Shown one piece after another: positions 5,639-12,657 of a DNA stretch of 16,971 nt (position 1 is the stretch's first letter; every line of letters starts with the position of its first letter). Source of the DNA: an uncultured Lachnospiraceae bacterium (GTDB lineage: Bacteria > Bacillota > Clostridia > Lachnospirales > Lachnospiraceae); contig CAKRPS010000047.1 of NCBI GenBank assembly GCA_934385475.1, forward strand, positions 1 to 16,971, given 5' to 3'. Both the position numbers and the translations under genes were made by a program. The notes beneath the pieces are model-generated. The model had not been told where the DNA came from. It did not search any database and saw only the letters and a list, made by a program, of their open reading frames with translations.

Positions 5639-7465
5639 CTATTCCACAGTTACCGATTTCGCCAGATTTCTCGGCTTATCCACATCGCAGCCCTTTCCGA
5701 CCGATACATAATATCCAAAAAGCTGAAGTGGAATAATTGCCAGGGAATTGGCAAAGTAAGGATTTGTCTCCGGGATATAAATCACATAATCCGCCGCTTT
5801 CTCAATTGCTTTGTTCTCCTCACAGGTCACTGCAAGAACAAAAGCTCCTCTTGCCTTAACCTCCACCATATTGCTGATCGTCTTGGCATAAAGCTCAGGC
5901 TGCGTAGATACTGCTGCAACCAGCGTTCCCTCTTCGATCAGGGAGATGGTTCCATGCTTGAGCTCTCCTGCCGCATACGCCTCCGAGTGGATATAGGAGA
6001 TTTCCTTGAGTTTTAAAGAGCCCTCAAGTGAAATGGCATAATCGATCCCACGTCCAATAAAGAACACATCCTTGGCTCCGATATACCGGTTGGCAAATTT
6101 CTGGATCTTCTGTTTGTTATTTAAAAGAAGTTCTATCTGATCCGGCAGGCATTTCAGGTCACCGAGCATGGTTGCAAAGGTTTCTTCATCCAGTCTGCCC
6201 TGCACTTTTCCAAGCTTCATGGCAAGCAGATAAAGGGCTATCAGCTGTGCACTGTACGCCTTGGTCGTCGCTACCGCGATCTCCGGCCCTGCCCAGGTGT
6301 ACATGACATTGTCTGCTTCCCTTGCGATGGAGCTTCCCACGACATTGACAATTCCCAGAACCCTGGCTCCTCTTGCCTTGGACTCCCGCAAAGCTGCCAG
6401 CGTATCTGCCGTCTCACCGGACTGGCTGATCACAATGACAAGTGCCCCTTCTTCCAGAATCGGATTCCGGTACCGGAACTCAGATGCCAGATCCACCTCC
6501 ACCGGTATCCGGGCAATCCCTTCAATTACATACTTTCCGGTCACACCTGCATGATAAGCCGAACCACACGCCACAATATGGATCTTTTTCAGAGCCCGCA
6601 GCTCTTCGTCCGTCATATTCAGCTCATCAATGACGATATCGTTGTCCCGGATTCTCGGCATCAGCGTATCTGTCACCGTTTTGGGCTGCTCATACATCTC
6701 TTTTAACATGAAATGCTCATAGCCGCCCTTTTCTGCCGCATTGGCATCCCACTCGATCGTGACAGGCTCTTTTTTGATCTCTTCTTCATCCACTGTATAA
6801 AAGTGCATGTGATCTGCACGCAGACGTACCACTTCCTGGTTATCCACATAGTATACCTTTCTCGTATACCGCAAAACAGCCGGTACATCCGATGCAATAA
6901 AGCATCCCTCATCATTTTGTCCTACAATAAGAGGAGAATCTTTTCTCGCTGCAAAAAGCTGATCCGGACAGTCCGCAAAAATAATGCCAAGTGCATAGGA
7001 ACCTTCCACACGGTGCAGTACCTTTGTGATAGCCTCCAATGGGTTGCCCTTATAGTAATAATCCAGCAGATGCGCAAGCACCTCTGTATCCGTCTCCGAG
7101 ATAAAGTGATATCCTTTAGAGGTAAGCTTCTGCCGCAGCTGAAGATAGTTCTCGATAATTCCGTTATGTACCACAGCGATCGTCTCTGCCGTGTTAAAAT
7201 GCGGATGTGCGTTGACATTGTTCGGTACCCCATGTGTAGCCCATCTGGTATGTCCAATGCCACAGGTTCCCGGCATGGTCTCCCCGCCTTTGGTCTGATT
7301 CTCCAGTACCTTCAATCTGCCGACCGACTTTGTGATGTTAATTTTCCCACCGTCATATACTGCCATTCCCGCAGAGTCATATCCGCGGTACTCCAGCTTT
7401 GCAAGTCCATCCAATATAATAGGGGCTGCCTGTTTCTCTCCGATATATCCTACAATTCCGCACAT
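5639..7465 (-). CDS. glmS: Glutamine-fructose-6-phosphate aminotransferase (isomerizing)
   Basis: It makes glucosamine-6-phosphate from fructose-6-phosphate and glutamine in the cytoplasm, the first committed step to UDP-GlcNAc for peptidoglycan and other glycans. The 608-residue length is normal. After removal of Met1, Cys2 (MCGIVGYIG) is the nucleophile of the N-terminal class II glutaminase, with GHTRWATHG at 71-79, NGIIENY at 101-107 and ETDTE at 124-128. Two sugar-isomerase (SIS) domains follow, at roughly 290-420 (CGSAYHAG, SQSGETADTL, ATTKAYSAQL) and 460-600 (GRGIDYAISLEGSLKLKEI, EAYAAGELKHG). The C-terminal KPRNLAKSVTVE is the conserved tail that closes the active site. The ATG has AGGAGGAG about five bases upstream. 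It is the second gene of an operon with the glycosyltransferase ending 21 bases before it, and it ends in a clear terminator. No glmS ribozyme precedes it. Confidence 0.98.
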   Translation of the reverse strand: MCGIVGYIGEKQAAPIILDGLAKLEYRGYDSAGMAVYDGGKINITKSVGRLKVLENQTKGGETMPGTCGIGHTRWATHGVPNNVNAHPHFNTAETIAVVHNGIIENYLQLRQKLTSKGYHFISETDTEVLAHLLDYYYKGNPLEAITKVLHRVEGSYALGIIFADCPDQLFAARKDSPLIVGQNDEGCFIASDVPAVLRYTRKVYYVDNQEVVRLRADHMHFYTVDEEEIKKEPVTIEWDANAAEKGGYEHFMLKEMYEQPKTVTDTLMPRIRDNDIVIDELNMTDEELRALKKIHIVACGSAYHAGVTGKYVIEGIARIPVEVDLASEFRYRNPILEEGALVIVISQSGETADTLAALRESKARGARVLGIVNVVGSSIAREADNVMYTWAGPEIAVATTKAYSAQLIALYLLAMKLGKVQGRLDEETFATMLGDLKCLPDQIELLLNNKQKIQKFANRYIGAKDVFFIGRGIDYAISLEGSLKLKEISYIHSEAYAAGELKHGTISLIEEGTLVAAVSTQPELYAKTISNMVEVKARGAFVLAVTCEENKAIEKAADYVIYIPETNPYFANSLAIIPLQLFGYYVSVGKGCDVDKPRNLAKSVTVE

Positions 7466-7486
7466 GCTTTTCTCCTCCTGTCGGTT

Positions 7487-8515
7487 TTACATCTTAGATA
7501 TATTGCCGCCTTTAAGATTTCTTTCCTCCTCCGACCTTCCATAGCCTTTGGTGGCATCAATCCGGCTGCTCGCCTTTATCCTGTTATCCTGTGCCCAGTA
7601 ATCTTTGCTTGCCGAACAGGACAGCACCATCCCGGACGGCAGCTTTCTGTAATGCTTTCCCAACAGATATCCCACATATTTGAATCCGCTCTGGCAGATC
7701 AGGTGTGGAATCAGCCTTCTCTCTCCCTGCTGCTTCAGATAGGTAATCGTGTCCTTCACAAGCCTTTTTCCCTCTGCCTCAGAAGGATATCTTGCAAAAA
7801 CCTCCGGATGATCTGCCTGCGATACACCCAGATCAAAATTTCTGTGAAACTGCTGTCTGTTTGTATAATCATGGGCATGCAGTACTCTGGCCTTCGCCGC
7901 GTATGCAATCCCATATCCCGCCTCTATCGCTTTCGCAGCGTAGATCATGTCTTCATTGAAAATCGTATGTTTGCAGAAGCCTCCCAGTTCATCAAAAATT
8001 TTCCGGTTGTACGCCGCACACACATTGGAACAGAAGAATGTCTTGATCCCCAGCTTCTCCACATCTTCTTTGGTCTTCAGCAAAGACTTATCCGGATAAT
8101 TAAAATTTCTGGTAAACTGCTCGATCGGCCCGGATTCCGGCAGCGCAAGCTGTCTGGCATAGGCTGCCGCTACCTTTGCATCCTGTAAGGGCTTCAACAG
8201 CTCTTCCAGCATGTGCTCATTCTCCGGCACGGCATCCTGCGTCATCATCACAAAGAAATCAGCCTCTGAGCGTTTCACCCCCTCATTGCGCGTCTTTCCG
8301 TGGTCAAATTCTCTCTTGGAGATATGCTTAACCGTTATATTATGATAATCCTTCAAAAAGGAAGTACCATACATAAGCCGGTCAAAATATTTCTGCTCCG
8401 TATTCATGATAATGATCTGCCCGACTGCAACTGTCTGCTGCTCCACACGCTTGATCAGCTCTATCAGTTTGCGGTCAGGCTTGTAGGCGGGGACGATAAC
8501 GTCTACTGTATTCAC
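7487..8515 (-). CDS. GT2 glycosyltransferase, rhamnosyltransferase-like
   Basis: This 342-residue cytoplasmic or membrane-associated GT-A enzyme probably adds a sugar, perhaps rhamnose, to a surface polysaccharide. The start is a GTG with GGGGAGGA about six bases upstream; translation opens with VDVIVPAYKP, the usual first strand of family 2. The metal/nucleotide motif is TQDAVP (about 92-97), where the family normally has DxD or a variant of it. FNEDMIYAAKAIEAGYGIAY (about 186-205) supplies the acidic catalytic region, and HAHDY follows at 213-217. The C-terminal helices (QQFHRNFDLG onward) resemble the RfbN/RgpB-type rhamnosyltransferase group. The donor cannot be fixed from sequence alone. 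It begins about 60 bases after the LCP gene's terminator and is followed at 21 bases by glmS, so both are likely transcribed together, tying glycan assembly to amino-sugar supply. Confidence 0.9.
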   Translation of the reverse strand: MNTVDVIVPAYKPDRKLIELIKRVEQQTVAVGQIIIMNTEQKYFDRLMYGTSFLKDYHNITVKHISKREFDHGKTRNEGVKRSEADFFVMMTQDAVPENEHMLEELLKPLQDAKVAAAYARQLALPESGPIEQFTRNFNYPDKSLLKTKEDVEKLGIKTFFCSNVCAAYNRKIFDELGGFCKHTIFNEDMIYAAKAIEAGYGIAYAAKARVLHAHDYTNRQQFHRNFDLGVSQADHPEVFARYPSEAEGKRLVKDTITYLKQQGERRLIPHLICQSGFKYVGYLLGKHYRKLPSGMVLSCSASKDYWAQDNRIKASSRIDATKGYGRSEEERNLKGGNISKM

Positions 8516-8537
8516 TTGTATTCCTCCCCAGATTCTG

Positions 8538-8558
8538 AAATTGCCCTATGAGCAATTT
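8538..8558 (-). promoter_or_regulatory. Inverted repeat in the leader of the GT2-glmS operon
   Basis: AAATTGC (8538-8544) and GCAATTT (8552-8558) pair perfectly around a 7-base loop, about 20 bases before the GTG start at 8515. It may be an operator or a leader hairpin. No clear -35/-10 pair is visible in the 60 bases available. Confidence 0.4.
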
Positions 8559-8578
8559 TCTGTCTTATCTTATTAAAT

Positions 8579-8603
8579 AAGGGGCCTGTGAAACAAGCCC
8601 CTT
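8579..8603 (-). terminator. Intrinsic terminator of the LCP gene
   Basis: The arms AAGGGGC (8579-8585) and GCCCCTT (8597-8603) pair perfectly six bases beyond the LCP stop codon. The downstream tract on the minus strand is AT-rich (ATTTAATAAG) but not a clean T-run, so termination may be partial. Confidence 0.65.
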
Positions 8604-8608
8604 CGCTT

Positions 8609-9877
8609 TTACTTCAAATATCCATTTGTATCGGAATAAATCTTTTCACTGCACTGTCTTACTGTCTCTGACGGCTCATAATTATTGTCGTCAAAGAGGA
8701 ACTGGTGCAGCCATTTTACGTTGTCTTCCAGATTGACCGGAATGACACAGGAACCCTTGGAACCGATCGTACCGGTTGCACGGTTTGACTCCTGCGGGAA
8801 TCCCGCTGTATCGGAAATGTAATAGGTGTTAACCTGTCCCAGCATCTCTACGATTTCTGACAGGTCAAGTGAAGTGTACACTTCGCTGAATACCGCATTG
8901 GCTGTCTCTGTCAGCTTGGTCACGGATGCCTTCTTCGCCTGATCCGCTACTGCAGAAAGCACTTCACGCTGTCTCTCAGCACGCTTGAAATCATCTCCGG
9001 CTGTGTATCGGATACGGCAGTATCCGGTAGCCTGCAAGCCGTCCAGAAGCTGATAGCCTGTATTTGTCACAGGAGTATAAGAACGCTTCAGATCCTCGGC
9101 AATACAGAGCTGATAGTTATTCAAATGGTTAATCTCCGCATCATCGACATCAATATAAACACCGCCAAGTGCATCAATCGTATCGGTCAGTCCTGCGAAA
9201 CCTACTGTTACAAAGTCTGTAATATTCAGATCCAGGTTCATATTCAGCATACTGATTGCCTGCTCCGGTCCACCCTTCGCATAAGCAGCGTTACACTTAT
9301 TGTAGCTGTCGTTACTCAGGTTCAGATACGTATCACGATATACAGAAACCAGCTTACATTCTCCCGTATCCTGATTGATCGATGCGATCATGATCGTATC
9401 ACTACGTGTATTCTTTGTCAGGGCACCTGTTGTGGAGTCCACACCGAACAGTGCTATGTTCCGATACCCCTTCATCGTCGTCTCTTCTGCCTGTTTTACG
9501 GTATCATTGATGATAATATCTTCTTCATCCAGATTTACCTTACCGCTCTTGGTTCCGGAAAGTACACCAAACAAAACAAATACTGCGATGACAAGGACAA
9601 TGATCTCAACCACAAAAATAATAATGCGGTTTCTCTTCTTTCTTGCCTGCTCTTTTCTGCTCATCTTCGGTGCAGGTCTCTTGCCGGACGTTTTCTTGCC
9701 GGAAGGTCTGCTTCCTGCGGAATGTCCCGAGCTGCTGTGACCGGAAGACTTCTTGCTGCCGGAAGGTCTGCTTCCTGACGGTCTTCCCGAACTGCCATGT
9801 CTTTCCGCACTTTTCTGCGCCGGTTTTTTCTTTCTCACAGGCTCTCTATCGTACTCATCCTCATAATACTTTGCCAT
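8609..9877 (-). CDS. LytR-CpsA-Psr (LCP) family cell-wall glycan ligase
   Basis: LCP enzymes transfer lipid-linked teichoic acids or capsule-type glycans to peptidoglycan on the outer membrane face. The 422-residue product has a cytoplasmic tail of about 84 residues rich in Lys, Arg, Ser and Gly, with repeats of SGSRPSG/SSGHS type, then one membrane helix at about 85-107 and the LCP domain at about 135-330. Family motifs are visible: ALFGVDS, RSDTIMI (158-164), SVYRDTYL (178-185, with Tyr where many members have Pro), IRYTAGDDFKRAERQREVL (289-307). The Arg residues of these motifs bind the polyprenyl pyrophosphate. The ATG at 9877 has GAGGGAG upstream. The gene has its own promoter about 110 bases ahead and a terminator behind, so it is probably monocistronic, next to the sugar-1-phosphate transferase whose product it could use. 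Confidence 0.95.
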   Translation of the reverse strand: MAKYYEDEYDREPVRKKKPAQKSAERHGSSGRPSGSRPSGSKKSSGHSSSGHSAGSRPSGKKTSGKRPAPKMSRKEQARKKRNRIIIFVVEIIVLVIAVFVLFGVLSGTKSGKVNLDEEDIIINDTVKQAEETTMKGYRNIALFGVDSTTGALTKNTRSDTIMIASINQDTGECKLVSVYRDTYLNLSNDSYNKCNAAYAKGGPEQAISMLNMNLDLNITDFVTVGFAGLTDTIDALGGVYIDVDDAEINHLNNYQLCIAEDLKRSYTPVTNTGYQLLDGLQATGYCRIRYTAGDDFKRAERQREVLSAVADQAKKASVTKLTETANAVFSEVYTSLDLSEIVEMLGQVNTYYISDTAGFPQESNRATGTIGSKGSCVIPVNLEDNVKWLHQFLFDDNNYEPSETVRQCSEKIYSDTNGYLK

Positions 9878-9954
9878 ATACTTTTACTCCCTCAAATCTT
9901 TAAATCCACCGGTTAACTGCAATTTTGTACCCCCGATGCATTCATTTTCTCGTA

Positions 9955-9971
9955 TCCTGCCTCCGGCAGGA
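9955..9971 (-). other. Small hairpin in the LCP leader
   Basis: TCCTGCC (9955-9961) and GGCAGGA (9965-9971) pair perfectly around three bases, inside the transcribed leader of about 110 bases. There is no T-run after it, so it is not a terminator. It may only stabilise the leader. Confidence 0.45.
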
Positions 9972-9991
9972 AATAGTATACACATCATGTT

Positions 9992-10019
9992 ATTATACTA
10001 CATCTTGACGCAATTGCAA
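9992..10019 (-). promoter_or_regulatory. Promoter of the LCP gene
   Basis: On the minus strand TTGCAA (10019-10014) and TATAAT (9997-9992) are separated by 16 bases, a good sigma-A-type match. The 10-bp direct repeats begin 15 bases upstream of the -35 box. Confidence 0.7.
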
Positions 10020-10034
10020 GAACAGAAACACGAT

Positions 10035-10069
10035 CTTAATATTTCTTAATATTTATACCCTTAGTATTT
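10035..10069 (-). repeat. Direct repeats upstream of the LCP promoter
   Basis: CTTAATATTT on the plus strand occurs twice back to back (10035-10044, 10045-10054), and once more with a single change (10060-10069). The 10-base period equals about one DNA turn, so the units face the same side. This suits a regulator binding site or an AT-rich UP element. The stretch 9878-10071 otherwise holds the promoter and hairpin, and no clear terminator for the sugar transferase gene. Confidence 0.5.
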
Positions 10070-10071
10070 CT

Positions 10072-11481
10072 CTAATAGGCATTTTTATTGATGAATCCCG
10101 TAAAAAACGTCATCAATATAATTTTGACATCAAAGGAGATCGTCCAGTTCTCTATATAGAAGATATCATACTCAATCCTCTTCTTAATAGAAGTATCTCC
10201 ACGATAACCGTTGACCTGTGCCCAACCGGTAAGTCCCGGCCGCACCTGATGCTTTACCATGTAACGTGGTATCTCTTCTTTAAATTTCTCCACAAACTGC
10301 GGTCTTTCCGGCCGCGGTCCTACCACGCTCATATCTCCTTTCAGAATATTAAAAAGCTGTGGCAGTTCATCAATACTTGTCCGGCGCAGAAATTTTCCCA
10401 CTTTGGTAACCCGCGGATCATCCTTCGTTGTCCAGCCCTTCTGTTCCTCCGCGGATTTCTGTACCTTCATCGTCCGGAACTTGTACATCTTAAATGGCTT
10501 GTTGTGAAGCCCGATGCGCTCCTGTTTGAAAATGACCGGTCCTTTGGAGGTCAGCTTAACAAGCACCGCCGCAATCACCATAACCGGAGATGCCACAACC
10601 AGAGCCGCAGCGGCAATGATCAGATCCATCAGTCTTTTGATACACCAGTTCAGGGTATTGGAGAGTGGAACATAACGGATATTCACCACCGGAAGTCCCA
10701 TCAGATCCTCTGTGTACGGTCTGCTCGGGAAAAGACTGTTATAATCCGGAATAAACTTTGTATGCACTCCGGATTTCTCACACATATCCACAATATGTTC
10801 CAGATTGTCATAATCCGCCAGTGAAAGGGTAATCGCAATCTCATCCAGCTTGTTTTCCGGAAGGATATACAGAAGATTGCCGATCGTTCCGATCACCTTA
10901 ACTCCTTTATACAGGGTTCCCGCCGGCACATGGTCGTCCAAAATTCCCCGCACCACATATCCCCATTGCGGATTGGAATTGATACGGTTAATATATTCCT
11001 CTGCCGCTCTTGAATATCCCACCAGCAGAATATATTTCAGATTGTAGCCTTTTTCCCGGAAATACTGTAACAGATGGCGGATGAGCAGTCTTCCCAACGT
11101 AGTAAAGATAATATTGAGGATATAAAAGAGTGCCATCATGGAACGGGAAAAATGTATCTGGGAAATCAGATACCACCCGGCCATCAGAAGAATCAGACCC
11201 ACGGTGTTGGCCTGAATAATATTGATCACCTCATAGCGGTGCACTGTTGTCCGCTTGGGTGTATATAGATTAAAAGCATAATACAGGATCAGATATCCCG
11301 GCACAATGACAACCAGCATTTCAAAATAGGTGAGCATAGAAAGAACACCGACACTCTTGTCGATGTCTGAAAACGGACTGGCAAACTTCAAGTACCAGGC
11401 CAGCATATAGGAAAACGCGATGATCAGCGCATCCAGTACAACATGCAATCGGTTAAAAACTTTCTGATTGTCCTTTATCAT
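10072..11481 (-). CDS. Polyprenyl-phosphate sugar-1-phosphate transferase
   Basis: This WbaP/CpsE-type enzyme transfers a sugar-1-phosphate from a nucleotide sugar to undecaprenyl phosphate, the first membrane step of surface polysaccharide assembly. The ATG at 11481 was chosen because GAGG lies eight bases upstream; an in-frame TTG at 11502 lacks a ribosome binding site. The product is 469 residues. Four hydrophobic segments in the first 135 residues are followed by a nucleotide-binding-like region (about 145-235, with YILLVGYSRAAEEYI) and a fifth hydrophobic segment near 282-309. The C-terminal bacterial sugar transferase domain has KMYKFRTM (331-338), SIDELPQLFNILKGD (369-383), GPRPERP and RPGLTGWAQVNGYRG (414-428). 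The sugar (Glc, Gal or an N-acetyl sugar) cannot be read from sequence. The gene has its own promoter and follows two glycosyltransferase genes. Confidence 0.94.
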   Translation of the reverse strand: MIKDNQKVFNRLHVVLDALIIAFSYMLAWYLKFASPFSDIDKSVGVLSMLTYFEMLVVIVPGYLILYYAFNLYTPKRTTVHRYEVINIIQANTVGLILLMAGWYLISQIHFSRSMMALFYILNIIFTTLGRLLIRHLLQYFREKGYNLKYILLVGYSRAAEEYINRINSNPQWGYVVRGILDDHVPAGTLYKGVKVIGTIGNLLYILPENKLDEIAITLSLADYDNLEHIVDMCEKSGVHTKFIPDYNSLFPSRPYTEDLMGLPVVNIRYVPLSNTLNWCIKRLMDLIIAAAALVVASPVMVIAAVLVKLTSKGPVIFKQERIGLHNKPFKMYKFRTMKVQKSAEEQKGWTTKDDPRVTKVGKFLRRTSIDELPQLFNILKGDMSVVGPRPERPQFVEKFKEEIPRYMVKHQVRPGLTGWAQVNGYRGDTSIKKRIEYDIFYIENWTISFDVKIILMTFFTGFINKNAY

Positions 11482-11543
11482 AATTGCAGCCTCTGTATCC
11501 AAATATCATACACAAGTACAAAATATACAATAGAATTGCCATT

Positions 11544-11572
11544 AGTATACTACATTTTGTTAAAATATACAA
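11544..11572 (-). promoter_or_regulatory. Promoter of the sugar-1-phosphate transferase gene
   Basis: On the minus strand TTGTAT (11572-11567) and TATACT (11549-11544) are 17 bases apart. The -10 region (TGTAGTATACTAA) closely resembles that of the LCP promoter (TGTAGTATAATAA). Confidence 0.6.
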
Positions 11573-11586
11573 TATCTATTCTATTT

Positions 11587-11608
11587 CGACCATATCTCGA
11601 CCATATCT
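11587..11608 (-). repeat. 11-bp tandem repeat upstream of the transferase promoter
   Basis: CGACCATATCT on the plus strand is repeated exactly twice, back to back (11587-11597, 11598-11608), 14 bases upstream of the -35 box. The spacing to the promoter resembles that of the LCP repeats, which suggests an activator site. Confidence 0.55.
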
Positions 11609-11628
11609 CAGCACCTAAAGAGCTACCG

Positions 11629-12591
11629 TCACGGCTGATAAACACGATAAATCATATTTCTCCAAAGCTCCCACTGGATTCTCAGGTAAGCCGGCAGATT
11701 CTTCATACGGAAATGCACCTTATGTGCACGCCCCTGTCTGGAACTGCAAAGCGCAATCCCTTTTAACAGCCCGCGCAGGTATGTGAGTCCCATTCCTTTT
11801 GCCGCAAAGAAGGCAGTTTTGATCAGAAATCCCGGAATCAAAAAAGGAAGGTTCAGCACAATCTGGAGGAGCGGCATATTTTTGTAAATAAGGTAAACAC
11901 TGTTCTTTGATGTTAAATCGACTTTGAATTTATTGTGTCTTGAGCCGGTAGAACCACTTCCGGCGTGGTAGACCACCGCCTCCGGTACATAGCAGTTACG
12001 ATATCCGTGGATTTTCGCCCGGTACCCCAGATCAACATCCTCCAGATAAGCAAAATGATTCTCGTCAAGGCATCCGATCCGGTCAAGAATCTCCTTTCTG
12101 TAAATACAGGCTCCGCCGCAGGCCGCAAATATCTCGCATGTCTTCTGATAGCTGTCCGCAGGTCTGTCCTTTCCTCTTGCAAACGCCCAGCCAAGAGCAC
12201 AGTAATAGTCTCCCGCATCGTCTATCAGTTCCCGGTGATGCAGATTCCTCATCTGTGCAGCACCGGAGAAAAGTCTGTCATCTCTGTCCAGTGCATGCTC
12301 CAGCGCCCTGACAAAGCCCTTTTCCACCTCGGTATCATTGTTCAGCAGGATTACATAGGGCGTTTTGCTCTCCCGGATTCCCGCGTTGACCGCCTCGCAA
12401 AACCCTCTGTTCTCTTTCCATGCAATGCAGCGGACTTCCGGGAATTTCTGTTCGACCACTTCCCGGCTTCCGTCCACAGAACCATTATCCACCACGATAA
12501 TGTCTGCCGGTTCCCCCGCCAAAGACAAGAGACACTTTTCCATATATTTTATTCCGTTATAATTTGGTATCACGATTGTCGAGCGATTCAT
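11629..12591 (-). CDS. GT2 glycosyltransferase with C-terminal membrane-associated region
   Basis: This 320-residue GT-A enzyme likely extends the lipid-linked surface glycan. It opens with TIVIPNYNG, has IIVVDNGSVDGS (31-42) for the nucleotide, LLNNDTEV (82-89) as the metal motif, and LEDVDLGYRAKIHGY (183-197) with the catalytic acidic pair. These patterns fit the WbbL-like rhamnosyltransferase branch of family 2, but the donor is not certain. Residues about 241-265 are hydrophobic and may attach the C terminus to the membrane. The ATG has GAGGAAG just upstream. It follows the previous glycosyltransferase gene by 66 bases with no clear terminator between, so the two are probably one transcript. 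The intergenic gap contains only a short TTTGTG/CACAAA inverted repeat. Confidence 0.92.
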   Translation of the reverse strand: MNRSTIVIPNYNGIKYMEKCLLSLAGEPADIIVVDNGSVDGSREVVEQKFPEVRCIAWKENRGFCEAVNAGIRESKTPYVILLNNDTEVEKGFVRALEHALDRDDRLFSGAAQMRNLHHRELIDDAGDYYCALGWAFARGKDRPADSYQKTCEIFAACGGACIYRKEILDRIGCLDENHFAYLEDVDLGYRAKIHGYRNCYVPEAVVYHAGSGSTGSRHNKFKVDLTSKNSVYLIYKNMPLLQIVLNLPFLIPGFLIKTAFFAAKGMGLTYLRGLLKGIALCSSRQGRAHKVHFRMKNLPAYLRIQWELWRNMIYRVYQP

Positions 12592-12657
12592 TCTTCTTCC
12601 TCATTTTTGCGCATAACGAGTTTGTGTCAAGTGTACGCAGGCACAAATCTCATCTCC

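Noticed and set aside
6713..8188. Plus-strand reading frame of 491 codons
   Set aside because: It lies antisense to glmS and the glycosyltransferase, both with clear family motifs. Its translation is Cys/Arg/Leu-rich with no recognisable domain, as expected of a shadow frame.
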